A stretch of 64,000 nucleotides of DNA, taken from assembly GCA_030762895.1 (NCBI GenBank), contig CM061062.1, positions 133,407,104-133,471,103 on the forward strand, written 5' to 3'. Every line of letters begins with the position of its first letter. Position 1 is the first letter of the stretch. Below the pieces are notes generated by a model. The model was not told the origin of the DNA. It was given only the letters and a program-made list of their open reading frames with translations, and did no database searches. Source of the DNA: Sophora flavescens. Its lineage: Eukaryota; Streptophyta; Magnoliopsida; Fabales; Fabaceae. Position numbers and translations under genes: made by a program. This document shows, one piece after another, positions 38,065 through 49,778 of the stretch.

Positions 38065-38259
38065 TTATCAATGTGGTGTTGGTCCAAGTGGTAAGGTGGC
38101 TTGGGTCCATTAAGCATGTGGTCCTGGATTCGATCCTTGGACCCGTGTGTGTGGAAAAAAAATTCTTGTGAGGGGTCGCCCGCTTAGGCACATCACAGTA
38201 CCAAGGAGATTAGTCTATCACCTATCGGGTGGGAGGACACTATGAGAAACAAAAAAAAA
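38065..38259 (+). mobile_element. tRNA-derived SINE with target-site duplication
   Basis: Box A TGGTCCAAGTGG (38080-38091) and box B GGATTCGATCC (38126-38136) are followed by a body and an A tail at 38250-38260. The 10 bp ACATAGTAAT is present on both sides (38055-38064 and 38260-38269). Box A, box B, a terminal A run and a direct duplication together identify a SINE, which moves with LINE machinery in trans. Confidence 0.85.
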
Positions 38260-38269
38260 ACATAGTAAT

Positions 38270-38670
38270 GATAAAGATATTATAAGATAACAACAAATTA
38301 ATATAGTCATATATGAATATTTATAACAAATTATTTATTTTTTAATATCAGTCCTTTTTTGTAATCTCGTCCTCTTTGCTAAGTCACTTGGCGTTACCTA
38401 TGTCAAAAGATATTTTTTATTTTTATTTTTTAAATGTATTTTTAATCTACAAATTAATTATTATTGCCACTTGATACTAAATCCTTATAAAATCTACCTA
38501 TTGAGTTTAATTTTGATATAACCCAAGCGTAAAATTTGTTATACAACCAACCAACCTCATGTTATCCCATGTGTGATTTTTCAAAGTAGTTAACGTGATA
38601 ATTTATGATCTGCTGTTAATATAAAAATATTTTACAATGACATCAAATTATAATTAATGGATTTAATTGA
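38270..38670. other. AT-rich intergenic DNA
   Basis: Nothing recognisable. Confidence 0.6.
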
Positions 38671-38830
38671 TACATACCGATAGTGTAAATGTTTTTTTTT
38701 ACACTGTCAACCAATCAGAAATTGATAAATCATTAAAAATCTTTGACTCTTATCCTAACCACCTTAAAAGTCATTCAAACCATGAATTCTGATTGGCTGA
38801 CAGTGTAAAAAACTTTACACTAACAATGTA
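38671..38830. mobile_element. MITE with about 45 bp terminal inverted repeats
   Basis: The left arm (38671-38720) contains ACACTGTCAACCAATCAGAA and the right arm (38787-38832) its near-exact reverse complement TTCTGATTGGCTGACAGTGT. The core is about 65 bp and non-coding. The arm length and small size fit a MITE. The superfamily is undecided because the duplicated target bases are not clear. This arm sequence is of a type I associate with legumes, from memory and not checked. Confidence 0.75.
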
Positions 38831-39057
38831 CAATAATTAAACTCATAATTAAATCCTTACTTTTTTCCATTTAATTGTTCCTCTTTGGAATGTATTTTTT
38901 AATCAACTTGTTATTAGTCAATAATATCAAATTTACTTTTTTTCTTTTGAAATAAATATTTCTAAAAGAAAAGTATTGAAACATATATACTAAATTATAT
39001 TCTTTTAAGAGAGATTAAACCACTTATGTTGTTGTCATTTATAGAATAACACATCGC

Positions 39058-39268
39058 CCATAAGGTGTGGTCCAAGTGGCTAGTACCTTGGGCCCTTTAA
39101 CTATTGTTCAGGGTTCGAATCCAGGTGATGAGAATAGAGCTGCATATGCGGGTAGAGGAGTTGCCCCTTAACCGATACTCTACATCCTCAGGGAATTAGT
39201 CCTACGACTATTGACTGTGGGGATTCCCCGGGTTCCATCCTGGACAAAAAACAATAATAATAATAACA
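39058..39268 (+). mobile_element. tRNA-derived SINE, second copy of the family
   Basis: Box A TGGTCCAAGTGG (39068-39079) is identical to that at 38080, and box B GGTTCGAATCC (39112-39122) is canonical. The body shares GAATTAGTCC-type words with the first SINE (AGATTAGTCTATCAC there). The 3' end is an A-rich AATAATAATAATAACA tract. The flanking duplication is unclear. Confidence 0.8.
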
Positions 39269-39783
39269 TATGTCATCCTATTTTCTCTTTAAATTTAAAT
39301 TTAACTTTTAGATTCTACTTAAATTAATTATGCACATTACAACCATAAGTTTAATTATTTTTTCTGAAGTATTTGCTGTAACATTTTTATTTTTTTAAAA
39401 CTAGATTGATGGACCCGTGTCATGCATGGTGAATATGCTATTTTTTAGAATTTTTTTAAATATATAATTTTTGAATTTATATTTGGTGGTTTAAAAATTT
39501 TTGTATGAAATTATATGCCGGAAAATGTTAAATAATTATTTTATTTGAATAGTCGATCATAAATTGTAACATATATTAACTTAATAATTATTATAGATAT
39601 TACAATACAAATAATGACACTTAAGTGTAAATAATAAGTACATATTGTCTCCTACACAATTTTAGGATTAAAAATATAATTTAAAAATATGACATGTATG
39701 AATATTATAAAAAAATATAATATTTGAAAATAGTTATTAAAGTTTTGTTGTGATTTTTTTTTCAAAGCAAATTTATAAGTTAA
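39269..39783. other. AT-rich intergenic DNA
   Basis: No gene or repeat is recognised. The last five bases, GTTAA, are the left target-site duplication of element 3. Confidence 0.7.
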
Positions 39784-40365
39784 TGTAACACCATGTTTTT
39801 CATATGCTTCTTTATCAGTAAATACATGCTTTAATTTGTTTATTTTTGATAAAATCTAGAGGATGATTTTATTTAAAATAAAATCATTTTCTTGTGTTGT
39901 TTTAAAGTATGAAGTCACGGTAAAATTTTCGGTCGAAAATTCAGACGAAAACCGATCTGGGTTCTCACTGCCAGTACAAGTTTACTGAGCTAGAGACCGA
40001 ATTTTAATTCGTGAACGAGACGTTTAGTGTTTTTATGATGTTTTGTGTGGGTTTGGAGTTTTTCGAAAAATATTGTTCAGGGCCAAATCTTAGGGATTTC
40101 CCGGGCGAAATCGTCGGGAAATATGATCGGGGAAGTCATCTAATACGCAATGGAGCAGAGCATCAAGAGGATGAAGTGACTTGATGTGAAGGTTATGACA
40201 CACCTCAAAAGGTGAATCATGACTTTTTTTTCAAAAATCTCACTTTTTCATCTCTCTCCCCAATCACATCACATCACCTTAACTCTTTATCCTCTCTACA
40301 AGCAACCCACCTTCTTTCTTCTCTTCTTTCCTCCTCTCCCAAAACCGTGACCCTCTCCTCTCACT

Positions 40366-40375
40366 CTCTATAAAC
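40366..40375 (+). promoter_or_regulatory. Putative LTR TATA box, element 3 5' LTR
   Basis: CTCTATAAAC follows a CT-rich tract; the same sequence is at 57414-57423 in the 3' LTR. It is the best candidate for the transcription start region of the element. Confidence 0.5.
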
Positions 40376-40995
40376 ACTCTTTATTTCCACACTTCATAAC
40401 TTTCCTCCATTTCTCACATTTACACTTTACTACATTTCTTCTTCTTCTCTCTTACAAAGTTTACATTTTTATCAAAAATTTTTCTTAGAGTTCTTCATCA
40501 AAGTTGTTCATCTTGTTAAGGGTGATACTTCTATGTAGTTCTTTTTTCAAAGTTTCATCTTGTATTTCAAAGTTTTATTCATATGTCCTTTGCGACACCC
40601 TAATCTAGGGTCATCACACTATTACCCAAGAACGGAAATTAAATTATTAACGCTGGTTACTTTCGGAAAATATATATTTTAGTAAACATTTCTTTACAAA
40701 AATAGTGCTGAATTTTTTTTTCGTGAACATAGAACCCTTGTAAACATGAACAACATATATTTATACCTATAGATACATCACCTTTTACATACACAACACC
40801 TATAATAAGAGATAACAAAAGAGCCCTCTCAAGTATAGGCTATTCTCCATCAAACTAAGCAAAGGAAATAAAGATATATATACACATCAGTAACAAGTAG
40901 TTCAGAACCATACTCAAAACTCATGGCTCTCTGAAGCCAGATCAAAACTATCAAGACTCACTACCCCATAACTCTACCTAAAGCTGGTCAAGCTA

Positions 40996-41478
40996 CTAAA
41001 ACCCATTAGGAAGATCATGGTGATCAATCCCGCCTACAACTGATGAATCTGACGATGATGCCTCCGTTTCCGTTGCGTCATCCGAAGAGTCTTCATCATC
41101 AACCGAAGGGGGTTGAAACTCAGGATCATCCTCAATGTATTCCTCCGGATCTTCCTCTCCCTCATTTAACTCCACTTCAGCAGGAGGTTCCTCAGGTCCT
41201 AATATCTGAAGAGGATGTGGTTGAGGCGGATCCATCAATCTGTGCTCTTCCAAGTACTGTAGGTAAAGCCAAACTGGAGGTAGAGATACCTCAACCGTCT
41301 CTACTACATGAATTCTCTGTTGTGTTCCTTCCTCTATTGTACCGATGACCTCTCTACTCGGTCCATGGTAGGTGGCGCTGAGTGCCCCAAGGTTAATCTC
41401 CCAGACACCACCGTATTGTGCACGATCAAAAGTGATCGTTCGAACCCTCGATTGTACCAAGGGTATGTCTGGGTCCAT
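40996..41478 (-). CDS. LTR-embedded ORF, MDP type (copy B), 160 residues
   Basis: I chose the start at 41478 because it aligns with the start of the homologue at 47452 and follows an acceptor-like CATATTCAG directly; the same frame is open 11 codons further upstream. The protein begins MDPDIPLVQSRVR, has GGVWEINLGA, YHGPSREV, RIHVVETVEVSLPPVWLYLQ and then a long acidic Glu/Asp/Pro/Ser half. It ends 405 bp before the LTR end. Its 483 bp and 160 residues equal those of copy A. No signal peptide, membrane segment or known domain is seen. Function is unknown; the acidic tail could suggest an activator or chaperone-like role, which is speculation. Confidence 0.6.
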   Translation of the reverse strand: MDPDIPLVQSRVRTITFDRAQYGGVWEINLGALSATYHGPSREVIGTIEEGTQQRIHVVETVEVSLPPVWLYLQYLEEHRLMDPPQPHPLQILGPEEPPAEVELNEGEEDPEEYIEDDPEFQPPSVDDEDSSDDATETEASSSDSSVVGGIDHHDLPNGF

Positions 41479-44084
41479 CTGAATATGTGTAACAGTGAGA
41501 AACCAATACATGGATCTTACTCAATAACTACATACTAGCCACCATATAAACACATCAGCATTTACCAAATACAAACATTTATAAACAAACAGTTTATCAG
41601 TGGGTTCAACACCCCAAACATCATCCATAAAAATTATGCATGACACTTCATATTCACCATCTACATTCATCCTAATCTCATGAGATATCCCAACATATAA
41701 TGAGTTGATCAGACTCCAGAGCCACACTGGCTAAATAGGCACACTGCCACTAGGCACACAAAGTGTGGCTAATCTTGTCACACTGCCACTAGGTGCGCAA
41801 CCTCTTCCCATCCACACATGGCACACAAGGTGTGGCTACTCTAGGTACACTGCCAAACACATTGCTAATGTCCACAATCAGGGCACCAATAGCAAGTAAG
41901 ATGGGGTCTCCATGTCCTCACTAGGCACATGAGAAAAATGCATCTCAGAATTACCTTTCGCCGCTGGTAATTAATGCATCAAAACCTCAAACCACAGGCA
42001 CGTCTGCCAAATGCATGCAAAACACTTTTGTTTTGATCTTTTCTTTGTGTTCAATCTTTCTTTGCCTAAGCTCAAAATGGCTTACGAATCACATAGTTTT
42101 AAAACACTGTTAAAAATTTTATCGCAACACAGGACCTCACTGTCCGAGTGCTCAATCACGACACCTCTCGACCGGTGCACCAGTCTTAGGTTCGTGGTAC
42201 TTGAAAACATCTTCAATGTTTCAACACGGTATACCTCACGTATATGGTATAGGCCCTCAAAGTCCAAATGAGTGAGTCCATCACAACACAGGACCTTAGT
42301 ACCCCGACGTCTCGGTTACTAAGTCCAACTGTACTTTCAACACGGTTAAATCAACTTTTGATTTTCAGAAATTCTTTTCCCAGGTATAATTTCATTATAA
42401 AATCCTTAAAAAAATAAAAACTTAGTTTTTCACAAACCAATGAGTCACTTGAGGTTTAATTTCCTCAAAATATGCACTGCCGTTTCGAAAATACTTGCTG
42501 TCTACACTTTTCCAAAATTTGCCGTCAAATATTATTTTTAAGGCTTTTTAAGCCAAAACTTAACTTTTTCCACTTAATTAATTTTCTAAAATCATGATTA
42601 ACTAATTTTCACCAATTAATTTTAAAAAAGAATATTGTGTAATATTCCGGGTTTTCTTACGTAAAATTCAGCAGTGCTAAAATATTTTCACGGTTTCGCG
42701 CTCGTTGTGACTCATAATTCCCTTTTCCAGAAATAAATTATTAAAATAATAATATTTTCCAAAACTCCTCATTTTCCTCAAAATAAAATTCCTTTAATAT
42801 TATATATCAATATTTTATCGTTAAAACATTGAATATAATTTGCGAAGCTTCTTAAAGCTTTTATCCGATTAACTTAATTGTGCACTGACCACTGTCAGGC
42901 TTCTCACACATCAACCAACAGTTATATCACAGATATTTCCCAGGCAGATCATGCATCACAGTAGCATAATATAAATGCAGATAAACAATTTAACGAAATT
43001 AAAACCACACAGACACAAATAATACAACAATAAACAACATAAATAAATAAATACTAACAAACAAATAATTACAAACAACCACGGGATAACATATAGCCAT
43101 TGAATAAATCCTCCGATGTTCCCCTCCTGACTCGTGAAGACTTTTTGGTGAACTTACAGATTCCTTCGGAATTTCGGTTACCTCGTAAACGTCGTACTCA
43201 ACTAACCTTCAACCATCACAACCAAATAGTTACAAATCAAGAAACTAAAACATTCTAAACCCTAATACATAGTCACGTCCTCTAGGGTTTTTGAATGACT
43301 AAAATTTCTAATTATGATTAAGTCATGGATTAATGATCCTTGATTAACCTAAATCATAGATTAGTGACTAAATAACTAAGTTTAAAACTCAAAACTTCCT
43401 AACTCTTTTATACATGGATTCGGCCTCAATAGGTTCATAGGGCTAGGGTTCTAAGTTTAATAAACCAACTTGGATTTATTAAGCATACATACTAATAGCT
43501 TGATTAACAAGATCATTAAGGAAAACTTTGAACAAAACTCAACAAATCTAACCCACCTAGGGTTTCGGCCAACATAGAGATTTTTGAGTAAAATATTCAT
43601 TTTAAGAAACTATCATGGATTAAAGTGTGTAGACATACATGCCATATAGAATACATGATCATACATGACAACACATGAACAAAACTCTACCAACCCTAAT
43701 GTGATAGATTTAGCCAAGGCTAGATTTTTAGGAAATAAATTTTTGATTACATCATGCTCTTGGATTTAGATAATATGCATGATATCAAGAATATAGAAAG
43801 TAGTTTCATCATCATATGATTTTTTTCTAGAATTTATTATGACTTTTCAAAGTTCTAGGGTTATAAACTTTAAAGTGATGAACAACTATGATATAAGCCT
43901 TGAATCAAGAAACTTTCTAAAGAACATAGGCATGATTAAGAATGAAGATTTGAATTTACCTCTTGAAGATCAATGACAAAGGAAATCCAAGAACTTGTTT
44001 TACAAACTTAGCACTAAGAGACTTATGAACTTTAGGGTTTTGGAAACAAATGGCAAAAGAAACTAAGTGAAAAGTGAGAGTATG

Positions 44085-44096
44085 TTATTTATAGAG
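44085..44096 (-). promoter_or_regulatory. Putative LTR TATA box of the minus-strand solo LTR
   Basis: Read on the minus strand, CTCTATAAATAA lies about 1.1 kb inside the LTR, before the region carrying the ORF. Confidence 0.45.
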
Positions 44097-45181
44097 ATAG
44101 TGGTGCCATCATGGGAAGGATCTAGATGATGATGAGTTGTCTTTCTAAAAGGATTCAAATGCAATTAAGTTCTAAGGACCAATTTGCAAAGATTCCATAA
44201 GTTGAAGGACTAGTTTGCAAATTGTCAATAAAGTGTCATGATAATTATTTTGACACATTTAATGCAAGCTTATCTTGACTTTGTTGGCTGAATTTATGTG
44301 TCAAAGATATTTTAGGATAATTCATGAAGATTTGAGAAGAATCAAGAATGATATAGAATAATCAAGAATGATGTAGAAAATTGTGGAACACTCTAGAAAA
44401 ATCATGATTCATCCAACAAATGAGGCAGCCATCAATCCTCATGGGCTGGGTTAGTTTGGGCTTGGGTTCATTTTTGTGGGGCCCACTTGAAAATTTAAGC
44501 ATTAAGCTTAAGATAGGAAACTTGTATAGTTTCAAATAGGCTTTATGGAATCAATCCGTGAACTATAAAATTTTGGGCTTCTAAGCGACGACCATTTGAG
44601 ATTGGAAACAAGAATTCTAGCCCAATCCACTTGAAAAAAACTTAGAAACTAATTTAGGGACAAAAGGGTAATTTACAGAAAGTTCAGGGGCTTAAACGTA
44701 AAATTCATAAATTTTCTATTTAACCCTGAAAAACCTTCTAGACTTAAAAATATGATTCATCCCCTTGAATCATCTCAAAATCCTAAGTTAAACCCTCTAT
44801 CGGCTCTTAGAAACTCTGAAATCCCTTCCGTCGTCTACCCGATTACGCGTTCCGCCCGTAATACGTAAATTATTTTATTATTTTTTTCTGAAAAAAATTC
44901 TAAAAATACAGAATTGTAGAAAATAAAATACTAAACTTAATTCCTTCGTTCACGAATTAAAATTAGGTCTTTTGAGCAGTATTATTATACTGTCAAGGGA
45001 ATTCGCGAGCCGGGTTTCGCATGACTTTCCAACCTAAATTTTAATCGTAGCTTCCTACGGTCAAGTAGGATTGAGTGGTAAACTCCGTTTATTTAAAATA
45101 ATTTTCTAAAACTCAAATAAATTTATAAACATATTTATATGTATTACTGTTATGTAAAACAGTAAAATACAGGGTGTTACA

Positions 45182-48100
45182 TCCTTTATGAGCTTTTAAC
45201 TTCTAAAACCTCTCAAAAATGGTAGAAAACTCCTTTTGAGTTGAAACCACTTTATATATTCTTATATTTACTCATACTATCACATATTAAAAAGTTGTAT
45301 AAAACAAAGTTTCCTAACCCCTTCTTCCTAAGGAGGCTGAAACCATGTATATGGTTTATGTGAATCTTGTTTCAAATAAATTTGACCTATGATGGCCAAA
45401 TGTAACATTTGACCTAGGATGTGTTATTTTATTTTGTTTTTCAAGATGAATATGGATTAAAGCTCCATATGTTAAAGGATGCTATGCCCAAAAGATTGGA
45501 TTATTTAAATATCTCTAACCTCACAAACTTGTTAAGCCGAACCTAAGAGTTCATGGTCTAAGACATTTGAATTTTCCATTTTCCGAAATGATCATGGTTT
45601 CAAGCTCCTTACTATGTATGGATGCTAACATAAAGAGATTGGAAAGTTTAGAAATTCCTAGCCTATTTACCTATGCTTGGCCGAAACCCTAAGTCAAGTA
45701 CTTAGTGGGATTTTTAATTCAACTTTGTTAAAAGATTGTTGTTTATGAACTTCTAGCACTTAAGGATCATAAATCTAAGAGTTGCATAAATTTCATAAAC
45801 CCCTAATCCTTGTTTATTGTATGAACCGAACCTATACCTTGTGGTTAGTGTTCTCGAGTTGATTTTTTTAACTCATGATTTTATGTCGGTAACCTTAGAC
45901 TTCCATCGCCGGAGAAGCGAGGACGTTCGTGAACCTTCTTTTCAAATCCAAAACTCTTAACTCCAACGTGAGGTAAGAGGGGATTTCCTAAAGATATTCA
46001 ATAACTGTATGCATGTGTGTATGTGTTTAACTGGATATTTATATGTTGATTGAGCTTACTTGGTTATCTAATGTACTTGAACTGTTATGCTATTTTCTGA
46101 TGTTGAACTGTGCTTGTTCTAAATATTATAATGCATATCTGTGATGAACTGCTTTCAACTGTGATATTAGCATTGAACTGAGAATATATACTGCTGCTGA
46201 TTGAAAGTTTGCTAAGTCATACTTGTGTCTGTGCTCAACTGTTATAAGGATTAAAAACCTTAATAAGCTTTGAAGATGAAAGGGTTGGTTTTTTTTCCAA
46301 AAGCTCATTAACTTAAATTACTTGTTTTAAATGTTGAAATGGTTTTGGTGAACTATTGCTATACAAGAGAAAAATCATTTTCGAACTATGTGTCTTCAAG
46401 TGAAAACTTTCAAGATTATTTGGCAATATCCTATTGGGGATTTTCAAAGATAAAAGTATTTCAAAGATGCTTTATAAAATATTTTGAAAGAAAAGGTTTT
46501 CTCCTAAATGTTTTCGAAACTTTTCGATAGCCTGGATAGGTTATCGAGGATTCGATTTTGAATTTGATTTTCACTGAATGAAAAATAAGTACTTAAGAAT
46601 GAGAATCTAGTACGCGAGACATCGCCTCTAGTATTCAGTTATACGCACATGATCTTGGATCAGTGTTAATTCGGGGCCATGAGTCCTATTCATGATGTTC
46701 TGGACTGAGAGTCTAATTCTTTAAATCGAGGATATTGCGTTCTGATTTCGTTGTTGTGGGCTATTGTCCTTATCATGTTAAGTTCAAAACATGAATAAAA
46801 GAATAAGTGATTTATATGACAACAACCCTTGACTGCGGCATCGGTCTCGGGTGTTGTGATTGAGCATTCAGACTATGTGTCCTATGTTTCTAAGTTTTCA
46901 AGTGATGTGGAAATGTTGATTAAGTCGTTAGCTTTGAGCTACGACAGCGAAAAAGAATGAACGCAAAGAAAACCTTTTGAATAAAATATTTTCTCATGTG
47001 CATTTCCCCAGGAAGACGTGTTTTCTTACATATCAGATACAAGGTGGTATCTGGGAATCAGTCCATGTGACCGGTTCAGAGGCACATGTGACGTTGCTCG
47101 TCCTGAGACCTTAAATGCATGAGGTCATGGAGGCAACTGCCCGATGGGATAAAGATTGACCAACTCTAATTCTTCTCCAGTGGAAAACGGTGTTGATATC
47201 TCATGAGATTAAGTTAGAGCCTGAAATTGACGTGCCATGCATATTTTCAAAGATTGACTGTGCGGGTTTGAGACCCTTTGATATAACACTGTTATGTTAT
47301 GTATATGCATGATTTAACTGCTTATATGATTATGTGATGTATGTATCATGTATATGGTTGTTGTGGGATATATCTTATGACGGTATCTCACTCTTGCACA
47401 TATGTATGTTCTGTTCTTTTCTTCTTGTATCGGGTATGCACGTGCTTTTAGATGGATCCGAACGTTCCCTTGGCACAGTCGAGCTCAAGGAGCAAAGTGT
47501 TTGATCATGCTGGGACGGCAGGGAACTGGACTATCCATAAGGGTGCGATGACCTTGACGTATCGAGGACCAGTCACGACTACCGAGATGAATGCTAACCG
47601 AGTTCCCGTACGAAGGATTCATACCGTCAAGACGAGGACGGTGGCGCTTCCACCTCCATGGTACTACCTTCATATGCTACAAGTCACCGGTCTCCTTCAT
47701 GAGCATTTTGATCTAGTTGAACCGCTTGCGGAGGATCCAGTGGAGGAGCATCCCGAGGAAGAACCTCTTGAGCTGACAGAGGTCAAGGACGAGGAGGAGC
47801 CAGGGTACCATCCGCAAGATCCCGGAGATGACGACGTCCCTATCGGCGATGGCGATGACGTTATCGATCTGGCATCTGATATCTCGTCTGGGGGTAGCGT
47901 CTGTGGTCACTCTGCATGCAGGAGGCATTGGTAGATCGTTCGTCGGCTTTTGGAGTTGTCCCGATAGTCCCTAGGCTTTTAGAGCCATCTTTTGAGTCTT
48001 GTACCCAGTTCCTTATCCCTGCTTTGATGTTTCTTTTTTACCCGTTTCTTTAATAGCTGTTTTAGTGTATGTTGGCCAATTTGACAAGGCCTGTTTCGTA

Positions 48101-48264
48101 ATCAAACCTAAGATCCCAAGTGGGACAGTTATATTTATATGTATGATGTTTATTTTCATGTTCTGTGTGTTCATCACCTTTTCCTAACTTCTTTTAACAA
48201 AAAAAAATTGAGTATCCTTTTTCAGTTACCCTATATAAAAGGTTATTTTTCCGAAAGCGACCAG
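45182..48264 (+). mobile_element. Middle part of element 3 5' LTR
   Basis: It continues the 5' LTR between the two nested insertions and contains two units of the 143 bp LTR repeat (around 45448 and 45590) and the MDP-type ORF. It ends at ACCAG, the target-site duplication of the next nested LTR. The 3' LTR matches it, but lacks the stretch equivalent to about 46862-47910. Confidence 0.85.
47452..47934 (+). CDS. LTR-embedded ORF, MDP type (copy A), 160 residues
   Basis: The ATG directly follows a pyrimidine-rich tract and the acceptor-like GTGCTTTTAG. The protein begins MDPNVPLAQSSSRSK, has GNWTIHKGAMTLTYRGP, RRIHTVKTRTVALPPPWYYL and an acidic tail (VEEHPEEEPLELTEVKDEEE). It is a homologue of copy B in a different LTR, with aligned start, RIH.V.T..V.LPP.W.YL core and equal length. 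It lies in the 5' LTR of element 3, about 0.4 kb from the LTR end once the nested LTR is removed. The 3' LTR has lost nearly all of it by deletion at about 59727. The function is unknown. Confidence 0.6.
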   Translation: MDPNVPLAQSSSRSKVFDHAGTAGNWTIHKGAMTLTYRGPVTTTEMNANRVPVRRIHTVKTRTVALPPPWYYLHMLQVTGLLHEHFDLVEPLAEDPVEEHPEEEPLELTEVKDEEEPGYHPQDPGDDDVPIGDGDDVIDLASDISSGGSVCGHSACRRHW

Positions 48265-48871
48265 TGTAACACCCTGTTTTTCGTATGCTTCTTTATCAGT
48301 AAATACATGCTTTAATGTGTTTATTTTGATAAAATCCGGAGGATGATTTTATTTAAAATAAAATCATTTTCTTGTGTTGTTTTACTATATGAAGTCACAG
48401 TAAAATTTTCGGTCGAAAATTCAGACGAAAACCGGTCTGCGTTTTCTCTGCCAGTACAAGTTTACTGAGCTAGAAACAAAATTTTAATTCGTGAACGAGA
48501 CAGTTAGTGTTTTTATGATGTTTTGTGTGGGTTTGGTAAATTTTCGAATTTTGTTGTCCAGGAATAAAATATAGTATTTTATCCGGACGAAACCTTCAGA
48601 AAATACGATTGGATGTGCAACCGGTTACGTATTTAAGCAGTTAAAGGAACCCTAAAGGATGAGAAAAGGCTTGATGGGAAGCCTCATTAAATGCTTATGA
48701 CACACCTAAGAAAAAGTAAATCCTTACTTATTCCAAAACCTTACTTTTCATCTTTCTCTCTCCAATCACATCACATCACATTAACTCTTAAACCTCTCTA
48801 CAAGCAACCACCTTCTTTCTTCTTCTTTCTTCTCTTCTCCCTCTCTAAAACCGTGCCCCCCTCCATGTTAC

Positions 48872-48882
48872 TTTATAAATAC
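48872..48882 (+). promoter_or_regulatory. Putative LTR TATA box
   Basis: TTTATAAATAC lies at the position equivalent to the TATA boxes at 40366 and 57414. Confidence 0.45.
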
Positions 48883-49496
48883 CACTTATCAACTTCACTT
48901 CATCACTTTCCTTTCTCCAACTCCATTAAAACCCTTAAGTTTTCATCTTTTCTTAACTTCAAGCTTCCAAAGCTCTAGTTTTTCTTCTTCTTTTCACTAA
49001 GTGTTCTTCATCAAAGTTGTTCCTCTTGCTTAGGTTAATCCTCTCATGTATTCTTTTCTTTAAAAACTTCATCTTTTTCTAAAGTTTCTTCTTTATGTCA
49101 TTTATGAGCTTTTATCTTCAAAAATCTCTCAAAAATGGTAGAAAACTCCTTTTGAGTTGAAACCAATTTCTATGGTCTTGTATTTACTTGTAGTTTAACA
49201 TACTAAAAGGTTGTGTAAAACAAAGTTTCCTAACCTCTACTTTCTAATGAGGCCGAACCATGCCTATGGTTTTGATGGATCTTGTTTCAACTTTTACAAG
49301 TGTGAGTTTGTATTTAAAGATTTGTTTTTCCAAAATGATCATGGACCAAGGCTCCTTTATGTTAAAGGATGCTATGTCTAAAGTGATTGGAAAGTTTAAA
49401 GATTTGTTTTCCCAAAATGATCATGGACCAAGGCTCCTTAATGTTAAAGGATGCTATGTCTAAAGTGATTGGAAAGTTTAAAGATTTTTACTCTAC

Positions 49497-49778
49497 TTTT
49501 ATGTCATTTATATTTATGCCATTTACTTTAAGTCATTTACTTTATGTCATTTCCATTATGTCATTTACTTTATGCCATTTATATTTATGTCATTTACTTT
49601 ATGTCATTTACATTATGTCATTTACTTTCACGTCCTTTATATTTATGCCATTTACTTTATGTCATTTAATTTCATGTCCTTTATATTTATGCCATTTACT
49701 TTATGTCATTTACATTATGTCATTTACTTTTATGTCATTTATATTTATGCAATTTACTTTATGACATTATACTTTAAT
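49497..49778. repeat. ATGTCATTTACTTT minisatellite
   Basis: About 20 degenerate units of 13-15 bp (TATGTCATTTACTT, TATGCCATTTACTT). It is inside the nested solo LTR and is absent from the corresponding place in the 3' LTR of element 3. Frames with repeated FMPFTLCHL-like peptides across it are artefacts. Confidence 0.9.

Larger units (their letters stand above)
40591..45181 (-). mobile_element. Nested minus-strand solo LTR, TSD TCCTT
   Basis: On the minus strand it begins TGTAACACCCTGTATTTTAC (45181) and ends GGGTGTCGCA (40591). TCCTT lies on both sides (40586-40590 and 45182-45186). The 3' LTR of element 3 has the uninterrupted target (ATGTCCTTTATG, about 57638), which confirms the insertion. 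At 4.59 kb it is a long LTR; no primer binding site or internal domain is present. It encodes a 160-codon frame. Confidence 0.92.

Noticed and set aside
41043..41538. Plus-strand frames over the minus-strand LTR ORF
   Set aside because: They overlap the better-supported MDP-type frame and have no homologue in the other LTR.
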